Shown here in pieces: positions 1 through 9,510 of a DNA stretch of 64,000 bases (positions within the stretch are counted from its first letter, which is position 1; each line of letters starts with the position of its first letter). Under the pieces are notes generated by a model. That model was not told the origin of the DNA. It saw nothing but the letters and a program-made list of their open reading frames with translations, and searched no databases. A program made the position numbers and the translations under genes. The stretch lies in the NCBI GenBank assembly GCA_023053685.1, contig JALIGW010000063.1:1-64000 (forward strand). The letters are read 5' to 3'. Source of the DNA: Diadophis punctatus similis (lineage: Eukaryota > Chordata > Lepidosauria > Squamata > Dipsadidae).

Positions 1-172
1 AAGTGTATGACTTTGGACTGTTTATAGGAACATGCTATTTCTTAAAGTAAACTTTAACTCAAGTTAGTGTATCTGTGTGTGGCTGAGTACTTATTCACAA
101 CTGATCTCAATCTAAACGTTTCTGTATGCACAACCTTGGTAACGCAAGGAATACTCTGCTAATACATTAACA
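1..172 (+). repeat. 5' LTR of the copia element (partial)
   Basis: Bases 1-172 correspond one to one with 4512-4683 and end in the same TAACA. Only the 3' portion of this LTR is in the window. The promoter part (U3) lies outside. Confidence 0.93.
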
Positions 173-174
173 CT

Positions 175-188
175 GGTTATGGGCCCAG
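175..188 (+). promoter_or_regulatory. Primer-binding site, half-tRNA (initiator Met) type
   Basis: The 14 bases GGTTATGGGCCCAG begin two bases after the LTR. They are complementary to the anticodon-stem region of vertebrate initiator tRNA-Met (roughly nucleotides 26-39), not to a tRNA 3' end. Drosophila copia is known to prime from a cleaved 5' half of initiator tRNA-Met in this way. The match is seen in the sequence against tRNA known from memory; the mechanism is inferred from the family. Confidence 0.8.
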
Positions 189-264
189 AGAGATATTGAG
201 AGTTAGTGTGAATATTCAGTTTCATACTCAGACAGCTAACTTGTGGTTTACTGTTAAATTAACA

Positions 265-3200
265 ATGGCACAAGAACAGTCAACTAGCTTATCCCTGATA
301 ACCAGGTTAGATGGAACTAACTATGTTTCCTGGTCTATGAAGTGCAGCTTACTTTTGCGTAAAGAAGGATTATGGACTGTGGTTAATAATCCACCTGATA
401 TAACAGCTTGGGATCCAACAAATGATGAAGATAAGAAGAAAATAGCTGCCTTTAACAGGGATAATGAAAAGGCTCTTAGTATTATTGGACTGACACTGAG
501 TGATCAGCAACTGGTCCATATTCATGGTGAAGATTCTGCTGCCAAGTGTTGGAGTACCTTAAAGAGACTTTATGTTCGTGATAGTGTTGGTGCGCACATA
601 CACCTTACACGTAAACTGTTCAGAGCATGTTTGTTAAAAGGTGGTGACATGTTAGCTCATTTGGAGTTTATGAAGAGAACATTACAAGAGCTACATGAAA
701 AAGAACTGATTTTCTCAGAGTTGCATCAAGTTTATATTATTCTTTCTTCTTTGGATGACTCTTATGATGATTATGTGTCTTCACTGGAAGTTTTGACCAG
801 AGATGAACTTACATTGACTGGCATAATAGGAAGACTGTTAGAAGAGTCTAGAAGAAGGCAAGATAGAAAACAACTGAGAGAGAAACCACCACAGGAAGAA
901 CAACGGTCTTCAACTGTCTATATTGTTAGGAAATGTTATTCTTGTGGGGCTAAGGGTCATATAGCCAGATTCTGTAAAAAGGGTAAAAAGCAGAATGTTA
1001 GTAATATGCAGAGAGTGTATAATGATGTTAGTGCAGCTATATCAAGTACAAATAAAACTGTAAGCCATGATATCTGGATAATAGACAGTGGAGCATCTCA
1101 GTGTATAACTAAAAGTAAAGAGAGATTTGTAAATATGACTAAAAGTAACCAGCATGTATCATTAGCAAATGGCTGGAAATTGAGAGTATCTGGAGAAGGT
1201 AATGCATATTGTTCATGTATTAATGAAAGTTTACCAATGTTATATGTACCTAACCTTATATATAACTTACTATCTGTGAGAGAATTGGTAAAAGCAGGGT
1301 TTGTGGTAACTTTTCAGGGAGATAAATGTTTAATTGAAAAGCAAGGTAAAAGAGTTACTGCAAGATTGCATGATGGCTTATACATTATCCATGATAGTCC
1401 ATTAAATAAGGCCAATTCAGTTTATGAAAATAGAAAGCCTCATGACGAATGTATTCATTTGCTCCATAGACGTATGGGACATTTAAATTTCAAAATTTTA
1501 AAGAAAACTGTTGAGTTATCTAATGGTATAAAATTAAAACCTTGTGCAAGATATTTAAATTGTAATGCTTGCAATCAGGAAAAGAGCAAGGTAATTCCTG
1601 CAAACAGGTTAAATGGATTTAAAACCAAGGAACCATTAGAGGTTGTATTTGCTGATCTCATTGGCCCTAAGAAACCCAGTTTAGGTGGAGCCTGTTATAT
1701 ATTGAGCATAGTTGATCATTTTTCTAGATATGGTTTCTGTTATCTGATGAAAACAAAAACAGAAACATATCAGCATTTTGTAAACTGGTTAAGGTTTGTT
1801 GAACGAAAAATGAATAAGAAACTGGTTAGTTTAGTAACAGATAATGGTACTGAGTTTACCAATAAGAGATTTGAAGATATGCTAAAGAGAGCTGGTATTG
1901 AACTTAAGCGTTCTGCTCCTTTTCGGCCACAACATAATGCACATATTGAACATAGAGGTCAGACATTACAGGCTATGTCTAGAACCATGATTTCAGATTC
2001 TGGTTTACCAGAGAGGCTCTGGGGTGAAGCTATAATGTGTGCTAACCATATTTTGAACAATGTAGTGAATGCAACTACTGGTGAATTGCCATTTACTCGT
2101 TGGTATGGTAGGAAACCAAATCTTAGTTATTTGCATACATTTGGTGCACCAGCATGGGTGCATATTCCCACTCAAGTAAGGCGAAAGGGACAACATAGAG
2201 CACGGAAATTATGTTTTGTAGGGTATGAATCTAATCATAGATCATTTAGATTCTGGGACCCAGGTACTACTAGAGTATATTGTAGTGCAAGTGCTAAATT
2301 CCTTGAGCATGTTGGATGGAGTAAACTGGAACAGGAATACAAGGAACAAGATAGTATTGTTGTTGAGGATCCATTGTTTTCTGATGATTCTGATAAGAAT
2401 AGTACTGATGATAGGATAGTGAAAGAATCCTCAATAGAGGAACCATCTATGGATGATGTAGAAGATACTTCGATAGGGGAGGAAAAGGAAGAGGAAATTC
2501 CAACAACTTGTACTAAATTGCCTAGGAGGTCAACTAGGGAGAGACGTCCACCTGATAGATATCAGGCAAGTATTGTTTGCCAGATTAATGTGGAACCATC
2601 TAATTATAATGAACTTAAGCTGTATCCAACAAAGGAACAGGTAGCTTGGCAGGAAGCTATGAATAAGGAATTAAAATCTTTAAAGGATCTTGAGGTATAT
2701 GAAGATGTAAAGTTACCACCAGGTGAGCGTGCAATAGGTTGCAGATGGGTGTATAAATTAAAGACTGGTGTGGATGGCACTGTTACCCATAAAGAAAGAT
2801 TAGTTGCTCAGGGATTTGCTCAATCAGATAAGGATTATGATGAGGTATTTGCACCTAGTCTGAGAGCAAATACATTGAGAGGAGCATTAGTTTGGGCAGC
2901 TAAAAATAAATGCATAATTAATCATGTAGATGTCGAAACTGCATATCTACATGCACCTTTACAACATACCATTTATATGAGAAAGCCATTAGGTTTAAAA
3001 GATGATGGAAAAAATGATTATTGGAAATTAAAGAAAAGTCTTTATGGTTTAAAGCAATCAGGTTATGAATGGAATAAATGCATTGTAAAAGAATTAGTTT
3101 CCATGGATTTTAAAGCTGGTATAGCTGATCCTTGTTTATTTAGGAGAGAGAAAGATGGTTTGATTTCTCTGTTGCTATTATTTACAGATGATATAGCGAT

Positions 3201-4176
3201 TATAACAAAGACTGAACAAGAAGCAAATGATATTGTTTCTGAATTACAAAGAAAGTTCAAGATTAGAAATTTGGGAGAAATTAAACGTTATTTGGGTCTT
3301 GATATAATGAAGACAAATAGAGGATTCAAAATTTCGCAAGCTAAGAAGATTAGCCAATTGTTAAAAAGATATAACCTGGAGAACTGTAAAACTGCTAAGA
3401 CACCAATGGATCAGGGATTTACAAATAGTGATACAAAATGTCCTGTGTTTGATAAGGAGATATATCAGTCTCTAATTGGTAGTCTCTCATATTTGAGTAA
3501 TTGGTCTAGACCAGATATATCTTACAGCGTAAATCAACTGACTAGATATAATGCTGAACCAAATAAAAGGCATTGGCAAGCAGCTAAACGAATACTTAGA
3601 TATCTAAAGCACACAATACATTATTCTTTATATTTAGAACCGAGAAATGAATTAGTGTTAACTGCATATGCTGATGCAAGTTTTGCTACTGATGCAATGA
3701 CTTGCAAATCAACATTTATTTATTTATTTATTTTGTTATTCTTATATGCCGCCCAACTCCCGAAGGACTCAGGTATAGTGGTAATGTTGGGTAATGCTTT
3801 AATAGGGTGGAAATCTATTAGGCAACAACATATTAGTTTATCCACTATGGAAGCAGAATTCTCGAGTTTATCATTAATGTGTACAGAATTGGTGTATTAT
3901 AAACAATTGTTAAAGGATATAGGAATTACTGTACAGGATCCATTTATTGTGTATGAAGACAATCAATCTGCCATTAGTATGGCTAATAGTTTAGCTGTGA
4001 AAACAAGGTCGAAACACACTGATTTGAGATATCTGAATGTTAGACAATGTGTTCAAAATAAAATGGTTAAGTTGGAATACTGCATGACTGAACAGAATAT
4101 TGCAGATCATTTCACTAAAGCGCAAGGTGCAATTAAACACAAAGAGTGTTGTGAAAACTATGGTTTAAAGATGTAA
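265..4176 (+). CDS. copia gag-pol polyprotein, 1303 aa, open
   Basis: The polyprotein carries out packaging, processing, integration and reverse transcription of the element. I chose the ATG at 265 (MAQEQ...) because in-frame codons upstream lack an ATG. Domains in order: a UBN2/DUF4219-like gag region (about 10-200) with 'DGTNYVSW'; a CCHC zinc knuckle at 224-237; the protease DSGA at about 274-277; a GAG-pre-integrase HHCC zinc site; an integrase core with D464, D526 and E562, a DD35E spacing; a reverse transcriptase with 'AYLHAPL' and 'SLYGLKQSG'; and RNase H with 'MEAEF' and 'YEDNQSA'. Two oddities: the catalytic box reads FTDD (973-976) where copia elements usually have YVDD, and 18 residues at 1151-1168 are encoded by a captured L2 tail inside RNase H. 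No stop or frameshift was found. Whether it is active is unknown. Confidence 0.93.
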   Translation: MAQEQSTSLSLITRLDGTNYVSWSMKCSLLLRKEGLWTVVNNPPDITAWDPTNDEDKKKIAAFNRDNEKALSIIGLTLSDQQLVHIHGEDSAAKCWSTLKRLYVRDSVGAHIHLTRKLFRACLLKGGDMLAHLEFMKRTLQELHEKELIFSELHQVYIILSSLDDSYDDYVSSLEVLTRDELTLTGIIGRLLEESRRRQDRKQLREKPPQEEQRSSTVYIVRKCYSCGAKGHIARFCKKGKKQNVSNMQRVYNDVSAAISSTNKTVSHDIWIIDSGASQCITKSKERFVNMTKSNQHVSLANGWKLRVSGEGNAYCSCINESLPMLYVPNLIYNLLSVRELVKAGFVVTFQGDKCLIEKQGKRVTARLHDGLYIIHDSPLNKANSVYENRKPHDECIHLLHRRMGHLNFKILKKTVELSNGIKLKPCARYLNCNACNQEKSKVIPANRLNGFKTKEPLEVVFADLIGPKKPSLGGACYILSIVDHFSRYGFCYLMKTKTETYQHFVNWLRFVERKMNKKLVSLVTDNGTEFTNKRFEDMLKRAGIELKRSAPFRPQHNAHIEHRGQTLQAMSRTMISDSGLPERLWGEAIMCANHILNNVVNATTGELPFTRWYGRKPNLSYLHTFGAPAWVHIPTQVRRKGQHRARKLCFVGYESNHRSFRFWDPGTTRVYCSASAKFLEHVGWSKLEQEYKEQDSIVVEDPLFSDDSDKNSTDDRIVKESSIEEPSMDDVEDTSIGEEKEEEIPTTCTKLPRRSTRERRPPDRYQASIVCQINVEPSNYNELKLYPTKEQVAWQEAMNKELKSLKDLEVYEDVKLPPGERAIGCRWVYKLKTGVDGTVTHKERLVAQGFAQSDKDYDEVFAPSLRANTLRGALVWAAKNKCIINHVDVETAYLHAPLQHTIYMRKPLGLKDDGKNDYWKLKKSLYGLKQSGYEWNKCIVKELVSMDFKAGIADPCLFRREKDGLISLLLLFTDDIAIITKTEQEANDIVSELQRKFKIRNLGEIKRYLGLDIMKTNRGFKISQAKKISQLLKRYNLENCKTAKTPMDQGFTNSDTKCPVFDKEIYQSLIGSLSYLSNWSRPDISYSVNQLTRYNAEPNKRHWQAAKRILRYLKHTIHYSLYLEPRNELVLTAYADASFATDAMTCKSTFIYLFILLFLYAAQLPKDSGIVVMLGNALIGWKSIRQQHISLSTMEAEFSSLSLMCTELVYYKQLLKDIGITVQDPFIVYEDNQSAISMANSLAVKTRSKHTDLRYLNVRQCVQNKMVKLEYCMTEQNIADHFTKAQGAIKHKECCENYGLKM
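3715..3768 (-). repeat. 54-base L2 3'-tail fragment inside the copia RNase H
   Basis: A TTTA-repeat followed by 'gccgcccaactcc' matches the reverse-complemented 3' end of the L2 at 13155-13200. It interrupts the usual copia RNase H text 'ST|SG..V' after Thr1150. Its length (54) keeps the frame open. No clear target-site duplication is visible. Confidence 0.75.
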
Positions 4177-4198
4177 GGTATTATATATTGATCTACCC

Positions 4199-4209
4199 AA
4201 AGGGGAGAA
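4199..4209 (+). promoter_or_regulatory. Polypurine tract of the copia element
   Basis: AAAGGGGAGAA directly precedes the TGTTA start of the 3' LTR, the normal place and composition for the plus-strand primer. Confidence 0.85.
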
Positions 4210-4683
4210 TGTTAGGTCTCTGACCATAACTAATATTGGATAGAACAATATATGTTTAGCCTTTAACAGATATGTCTGTTAAGCTGAGGTGTTGCAGACT
4301 GCCACAAGAGGGAGCTAGAGTTCACAGCTTATTTCTCTGGGAGTCCCTCTCTGTTTGTCTTTGGTCTCTGCTACTCAGTGTGTAGTCTCTGCTACTTATT
4401 AAAGCAAGGTCTAGAGTATGTATGCTCTGCATTTCTCTCTGTGTTGTAGTTATGTATTATAGCTAAAATGTATTTGTACTGGATAATACTTGGATTGTCA
4501 TTATGACTATTAAGTGTATGACTTTGGACTGTTTATAGGAACATGCTATTTCTTAAAGTAAACTTTAACTCAAGTTAGTGTATCTGTGTGTGGCTGAGTA
4601 CTTATTCACAACTGATCTCAATCTAAACGTTTCTGTATGCACAACCTTGGTAACGCAAGGAATACTCTGCTAATACATTAACA
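4210..4683 (+). repeat. 3' LTR of the copia element (474 bases)
   Basis: It starts TGTTAGG and ends ACATTAACA. Its last 172 bases repeat window bases 1-172. It contains ATTAAA at about 4398, a possible polyadenylation signal. Confidence 0.92.
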
Positions 4684-4895
4684 GATTATTAATATTAATT
4701 AATTCCATTGATTGTTGATATTAAATAATTGATTTGATTAGTTATTGATATTAATTAATTAATTTAATGAATTATTGATACTAATTAACTAATCTGTCAG
4801 CCACTATTTGACTATTGATCTTTTGTCAGCCACTATTTGATTATTAAACATGTCAAACAAAAAATCAAACAAACTCCACAATCAAAAACCCCCAA

Positions 4896-5890
4896 ATGGA
4901 AGATACCTCTACCAACGACGATATATGCTACAAATGTAACAAAATCATCAAAGAGAATGAAGAATACACAAAATGCCACATGTGCTCAACTTATGCCCAC
5001 AATACCTGCCTGGAAATAAACAAAACTGTAGCCAATTTCCTACAAAAAGCTCCCACATTTCTTAATTTCTGTCCATCATGTCTACCAATACTGGATGATC
5101 TAATGACCACGTCTGATAGATTCCAAACCTTGGAAACAACAATAAAAACACAAAAAACATACATAGATTCCATGGAAGCACGCATAGAAGCACTCATAGA
5201 AGCATGCTTCACAACTTTGTATAAAAAAAATTACAGCACAGACAAATGGAAATTCAAATGCTCAAAACCATATTCCAACACAACGACTACCTCAATCACT
5301 AGCTCAACAACCACTTCCTCAACCCCATGCACAACCACAACAACTACCTCAACCATCTACCAACCATCCAAGCAATATATCCTTACTCATCAAAGACACC
5401 CTTGAACAGGAACAAAAACGTAATAATGCTATTCTATTTGGCCTTGAAGTTACCAATGAACCTGATACAGATCAGGTTCGCAACATTATTGCATCAAAAT
5501 TACCCGCTGAAGAAATCATTGAAGTTTCCAGAGATGGCCCCAAGTTTAAGTATAAAGATGGTTCGGTGGCCCCATGATTCTGTAGAGTCATTTGCAAAGA
5601 TGAACTCAGCAAATGAAAATTCATTAATACTATAAACTCCATTAACAGAAATGACCCCAACCCCCAAAAACTTCACTCAAGACCTGACCTATCCATACTA
5701 CAACAAATCTGCTCCCGTGAACTCCGAGCAGCTCTCAAAAAACGTCAAGACCAAGGACAAACTGACCTGTACATTGACTACCGTGCTGGCTGCATCAAAA
5801 CTAAGACAATCCGCCATCCATCATTCAAACCATCATCACCCAAAACAATCCAAACTTCCAATCCACCTTCAACCAAAACCAACCCTCATA
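4896..5890 (+). pseudogene. LINE ORF1 (PHD-finger protein), broken
   Basis: The first part (4896-5405) has a Cys/His array CYKC..CHMC..H..C..CPSC at about residues 10-65, a PHD-finger pattern known from CR1-type ORF1 proteins, followed by a Thr/Ser-rich stretch. The reading then needs a frame change near 5400 to continue as 'NNAILFGLEV...', with stop codons near 5576 and 5617. The paired copy on the minus strand (52062-52745) is open across that second part. The protein probably binds nucleic acid and assists retrotransposition. Confidence 0.75.
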
Positions 5891-5959
5891 AACCAAAACT
5901 AGGTATGCACGCCCCTTACTTCCTCAATATCAACCACTGCTAACCTTAAATGTAAACTA

Positions 5960-8725
5960 ATGAATTCAAGAAGCATCGTTAACAAAATACCTGAACTCCT
6001 TCTCTTACTAAAAACTGCTAAATTCGACATTATATTTGTCTGTGAAACATGGCTAAACGCATCCCTCCCTGACTCCATTATCACAGTAAGAGACTATCAT
6101 GTTTATCGATCTGATCGTGAAACCCGTAGAGGAGGTGGAGTTGCAATCTTCTATAAGAAATCACTGAACCTAAAAAAGGTGCAAATTAAACATGAACTCG
6201 ATCTTCCAGAAACTATCATCTGCGAACTGACCTTAAATACCACACTTCGCTTCCTACTATGTTATAGAGCTCCTGATTACGACATGACACATGCGAACAA
6301 GCTAACCTCACTACTAACGTGGGCAGTCTCCTACCCACATCCTCTATTATTTCTTGGTGACCTAAACCTATCTCATATAAACTGGACCCTAAACGAATGT
6401 ACAACTAAACCCATACATTCAACCCTTTACAATGCTATTACCAATCTAGGGCTAGATCAACTAGTAACAGACAATACTAGACTCAGCAATTATCTTGATC
6501 TCATCTTCTGCAACAACTTACACTCAATTTACGGACTACAAATAAAAGAACCCTTTTCCAACAGTGACCACAGCATGATTGACTTTTGTCTCAATATATG
6601 TCCTTACAGAAACCACCTCAATAATGGGATAACCAATTACAACTTTAAAAAAGCCAACTATGATATCATAGAAGCCGACCTCTCATCTCTTGATTGGCAT
6701 ACACTATTCTCTGGCTGAAATACTGCCAAAGACTACTACAATATATTTTTGCTCGAAATCCAAAGAGTCATTAAATTACATGTACCACTAATAATCACCA
6801 AAACCAAGAAAAATAAATTACCCATAAAAATAAGGAAGCTCCAATCCCAAAAAAGATCTCTTTCGCGAAAAAATAAAACAGGCCACGTTGCAAACTTTAA
6901 AAGCCGCTACAAAAATCTGTGTCACCAAATAAAGACTGAATGCACCAATTATCAAATCAATCAAGAAGAAAACCTTCTACCTACGAAGTCCACACTTGCC
7001 TTCTATAACTTTGTAAACAACCAACTCAAAGACTCAAGATCCATCCCACCCCTTAAAAGACCGAGTGGTAAAGACTATAACGATGAAACAGTTAAAGCCA
7101 ACCTCTTTAACACATTCTTCGGCTCAGTCTTTGTAAACAGCAATGGCTCATGCCCAATATTTCCTAGTCGTACCACAATTAACTTCAACCATCTAACACA
7201 AATTGATTTTACAGAAGATAACGTTAGAAAGGCATTACGCAACCAAAAACCATCTCGATCTATTGGACCTGATGGACTATGTGCATACTTCTTAAAAAAG
7301 CTCTCCACAACCTTGGCTGAACCTCTAAGCATAATTTAAAAAAAATCCTTCAGGACTAGCTCCTTACCCAACCTATGGTCACTAGACACAGTCATCCCTA
7401 TCTTCGAAAAAGGATATCCAAGTAATGTTGAAAATTACAGGCCAATCTCTTTGGGCTGCGTCACCTGCAAAGTCATGGAATCAATCATAAACCAATCCAT
7501 TACGCTCCACTTAGAAACTAACAACCTACTCTCCAACAAACAATTGGTTTCAGAAAAAAATTATCCTGTAATCTGCAACTCTTGCACTGCAAAAACATAT
7601 GGACCACTCAACTTGATCAGGGTAAAACAATAGATGCAATTTACATAGACTTTTGTAAAGCCTTAGATTTAGTTGTACATGACAAACTACTTCTGAAACT
7701 AAAATCCTATGGCATTTCTGGACCCCTACATGATTGGATAACTGCGTTCCTGTCTAACAGACAACAAGTGGTCAAAATAGGAAGTGCCATATCAAATCCT
7801 GCTCCTGGCAACAGTGGTGTCCCTCAAGGCAGTGTTCTAGGACCAACACTCTTCATACTCTACATAAACAATCTTTGTGATCATATTATAAGCAACTGCG
7901 TTCTCTTTGCTGATGATGTTAAACTATTTAACACCACCGACAATGTTGCTACCCTTCAAAAAGACCTTGATCATGTAGCAGAATGGTCAAACAACTGGCA
8001 ACTTCAAATCTCAACCAACAAATGCTCTGTCTTACACATTGGCAAAAAAAAAAAAACAGAATACAAAATACAAACTTGGAGGAAACGAACTTGTAGATGA
8101 CTCTCACTTTGTCAAAGACCTTGGAGTACTCATATCCAACAACCTAAGTGCTAGAGCCCACTGTAACAACATTGCCAAAAAGGCACTAAGAGTTGTTAAT
8201 CTAATCTTGCGTAGCTTCTTCTCTGGCAACATTACATTACTAATCAGAGCATACAAAACATTTGTTAGACCAATTCTGGAACACAGCTCACCTGTCTGGA
8301 ACCCACACTGCATATCAGACATAAATACAATCGAGAGAGTCCAGAAATATTTCACAAGAAGAGTCCTTCACTCCTCCGCTCACAACAAAATACCTTAATC
8401 CACCAGACTTGAAATACTGGGATTAGACAATTTGCAACTACGTTGCCTCTGATCTGACCTAAATGTAGTTCATAAAATCATATACCAAAATGTCCTTCCT
8501 GTTAATGAATACTTCAGCTTCAACCGCAACAATACACGAGCACGTAATAGATTCAAACTAAATGTAAAGCGCTCCAAACTCGACTGCAGAAAATATGACT
8601 TCAGCAATAGAGTGACCAATGCCTGGAATGCACTACCTGACTCTGTGGTTTCTTCCCCAAACCCCAAAAACTTTAACCTTAGACTGTCTACAGTCGACCT
8701 CTCCTCATTTCTAAGAGGTCTGTAA
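5960..8725 (+). pseudogene. LINE ORF2: endonuclease and reverse transcriptase, broken
   Basis: An APE-type endonuclease occupies 5960-6718 ('VCETWLN', 'GGGVAIFYKK', 'LGDLNL', 'SDHSMI'). A linker and RT N-terminus follow at 6749-7339 ('SIGPDGLCAYFLKK'). The RT core is at 7582-8100 with 'YIDFCKAL', '[13 protein letters not shown]' and FADD. The C-terminal part at 8103-8725 contains 'FVRPILEHSSPVWNPH' and '[17 protein letters not shown]'. Breaks: a TGA at about 6716, a stop near 7337, a frameshift near 7550, a stretched A-run near 8043 and a TAA near 8396. It cannot make an intact protein. Confidence 0.85.
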
Positions 8726-8839
8726 GGGGCGTGCATAAGCGCATCACTGTGCCTACCGTCCCTGTCCTACTGTCCTATTGTCCTCTTTTATCGTTACTTT
8801 TTACTTATGTTTATACAAATTACTACTATACATGTTTGA

Positions 8840-8987
<148 letters not shown>

Positions 8988-8990
8988 ACA

Positions 8991-9297
8991 AATGCCAGCA
9001 CTTGAATATATCCCACCAGCTTGGTCTATGGTCTCCATCCTAAAGAATAACCACACAGCATCCAATATTGGACATGACTGAATCAGTTTAAAAGGATATT
9101 CCTCATCATGGCATCTGAAGGACAATTTTTGTGAATAGAACTGAAGTCCCCTCCAGCAATCTAACAAAACATTAAGTTTTCTCTTCTGTACATTCAACTC
9201 CCAGTGAGGATCATCGACCATGGTGACTAGACTTAACCCACTTGAAATGGGCCATAATCTTTAGAAAAAAAGAGAAACACAGCAATCTTTGACCCAC
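8991..9297. other. Intron 4 remnant of V2R locus A
   Basis: Unique AT-rich sequence between the LINE tail and exon 4. I see no further gene. It resembles the sequence following exon 4 of locus B (56400-56650), for example 'ttggacatg(a/g)ctgaatcag'. Confidence 0.6.
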
Positions 9298-9510
9298 CTT
9301 GTTGAGCACATTTATCAATGAAAGAGCAACTTCATTAATAATAACTCTCTGTCTTTCAATACTCCCCAGTTTCCTTTTCATCAAATCCCCCTCTGGCGAA
9401 ATCACCAAGAACTCGATGTCCATATCTGCAGCTATTTCTCCATTATGGTCCATGTAAAGATTCCAGTGGGAAAGATTGTAGAACTCATTCTTCTCCAGAA
9501 AGGGATGGAA
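9298..9510 (-). CDS. V2R locus A exon 4
   Basis: 213 bases, open, same length as exon 4 of locus B. It starts [14 protein letters not shown] after TTCCATTCCAG and ends NVLNK before GTGGGT. It contains '[12 protein letters not shown]' and '[13 protein letters not shown]', the end of the ligand-binding domain. Confidence 0.88.

Larger units (their letters stand above)
1..4683 (+). mobile_element. Ty1/copia-type LTR retrotransposon, nearly complete
   Basis: The last 172 bases of the 5' LTR (1-172) match the end of the 3' LTR (4510-4683) with no difference that I can see. Between them lie a primer-binding site, one long gag-pol ORF and a polypurine tract. The integrase precedes the reverse transcriptase in the polyprotein, which is the copia order (gypsy elements have the reverse). 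The LTR begins TGTTA and ends TAACA, the usual short inverted ends. The left 302 bases of the 5' LTR fall outside the window, so the target-site duplication cannot be checked. Near-identical LTRs and an open ORF indicate a recent insertion. It lies where the intron after exon 4 of V2R locus A would be expected. Confidence 0.95.

Noticed and set aside
196..264. Extension of the copia ORF upstream of the ATG at 265
   Set aside because: The frame is open but starts at TTG; the first in-frame ATG is 265 and the protein from there begins like other copia gag proteins.
5899..6084. Minus-strand open frames opposite the LINE endonuclease
   Set aside because: Shadow of ORF2; the same shadow appears opposite the second copy at 51880-52065.
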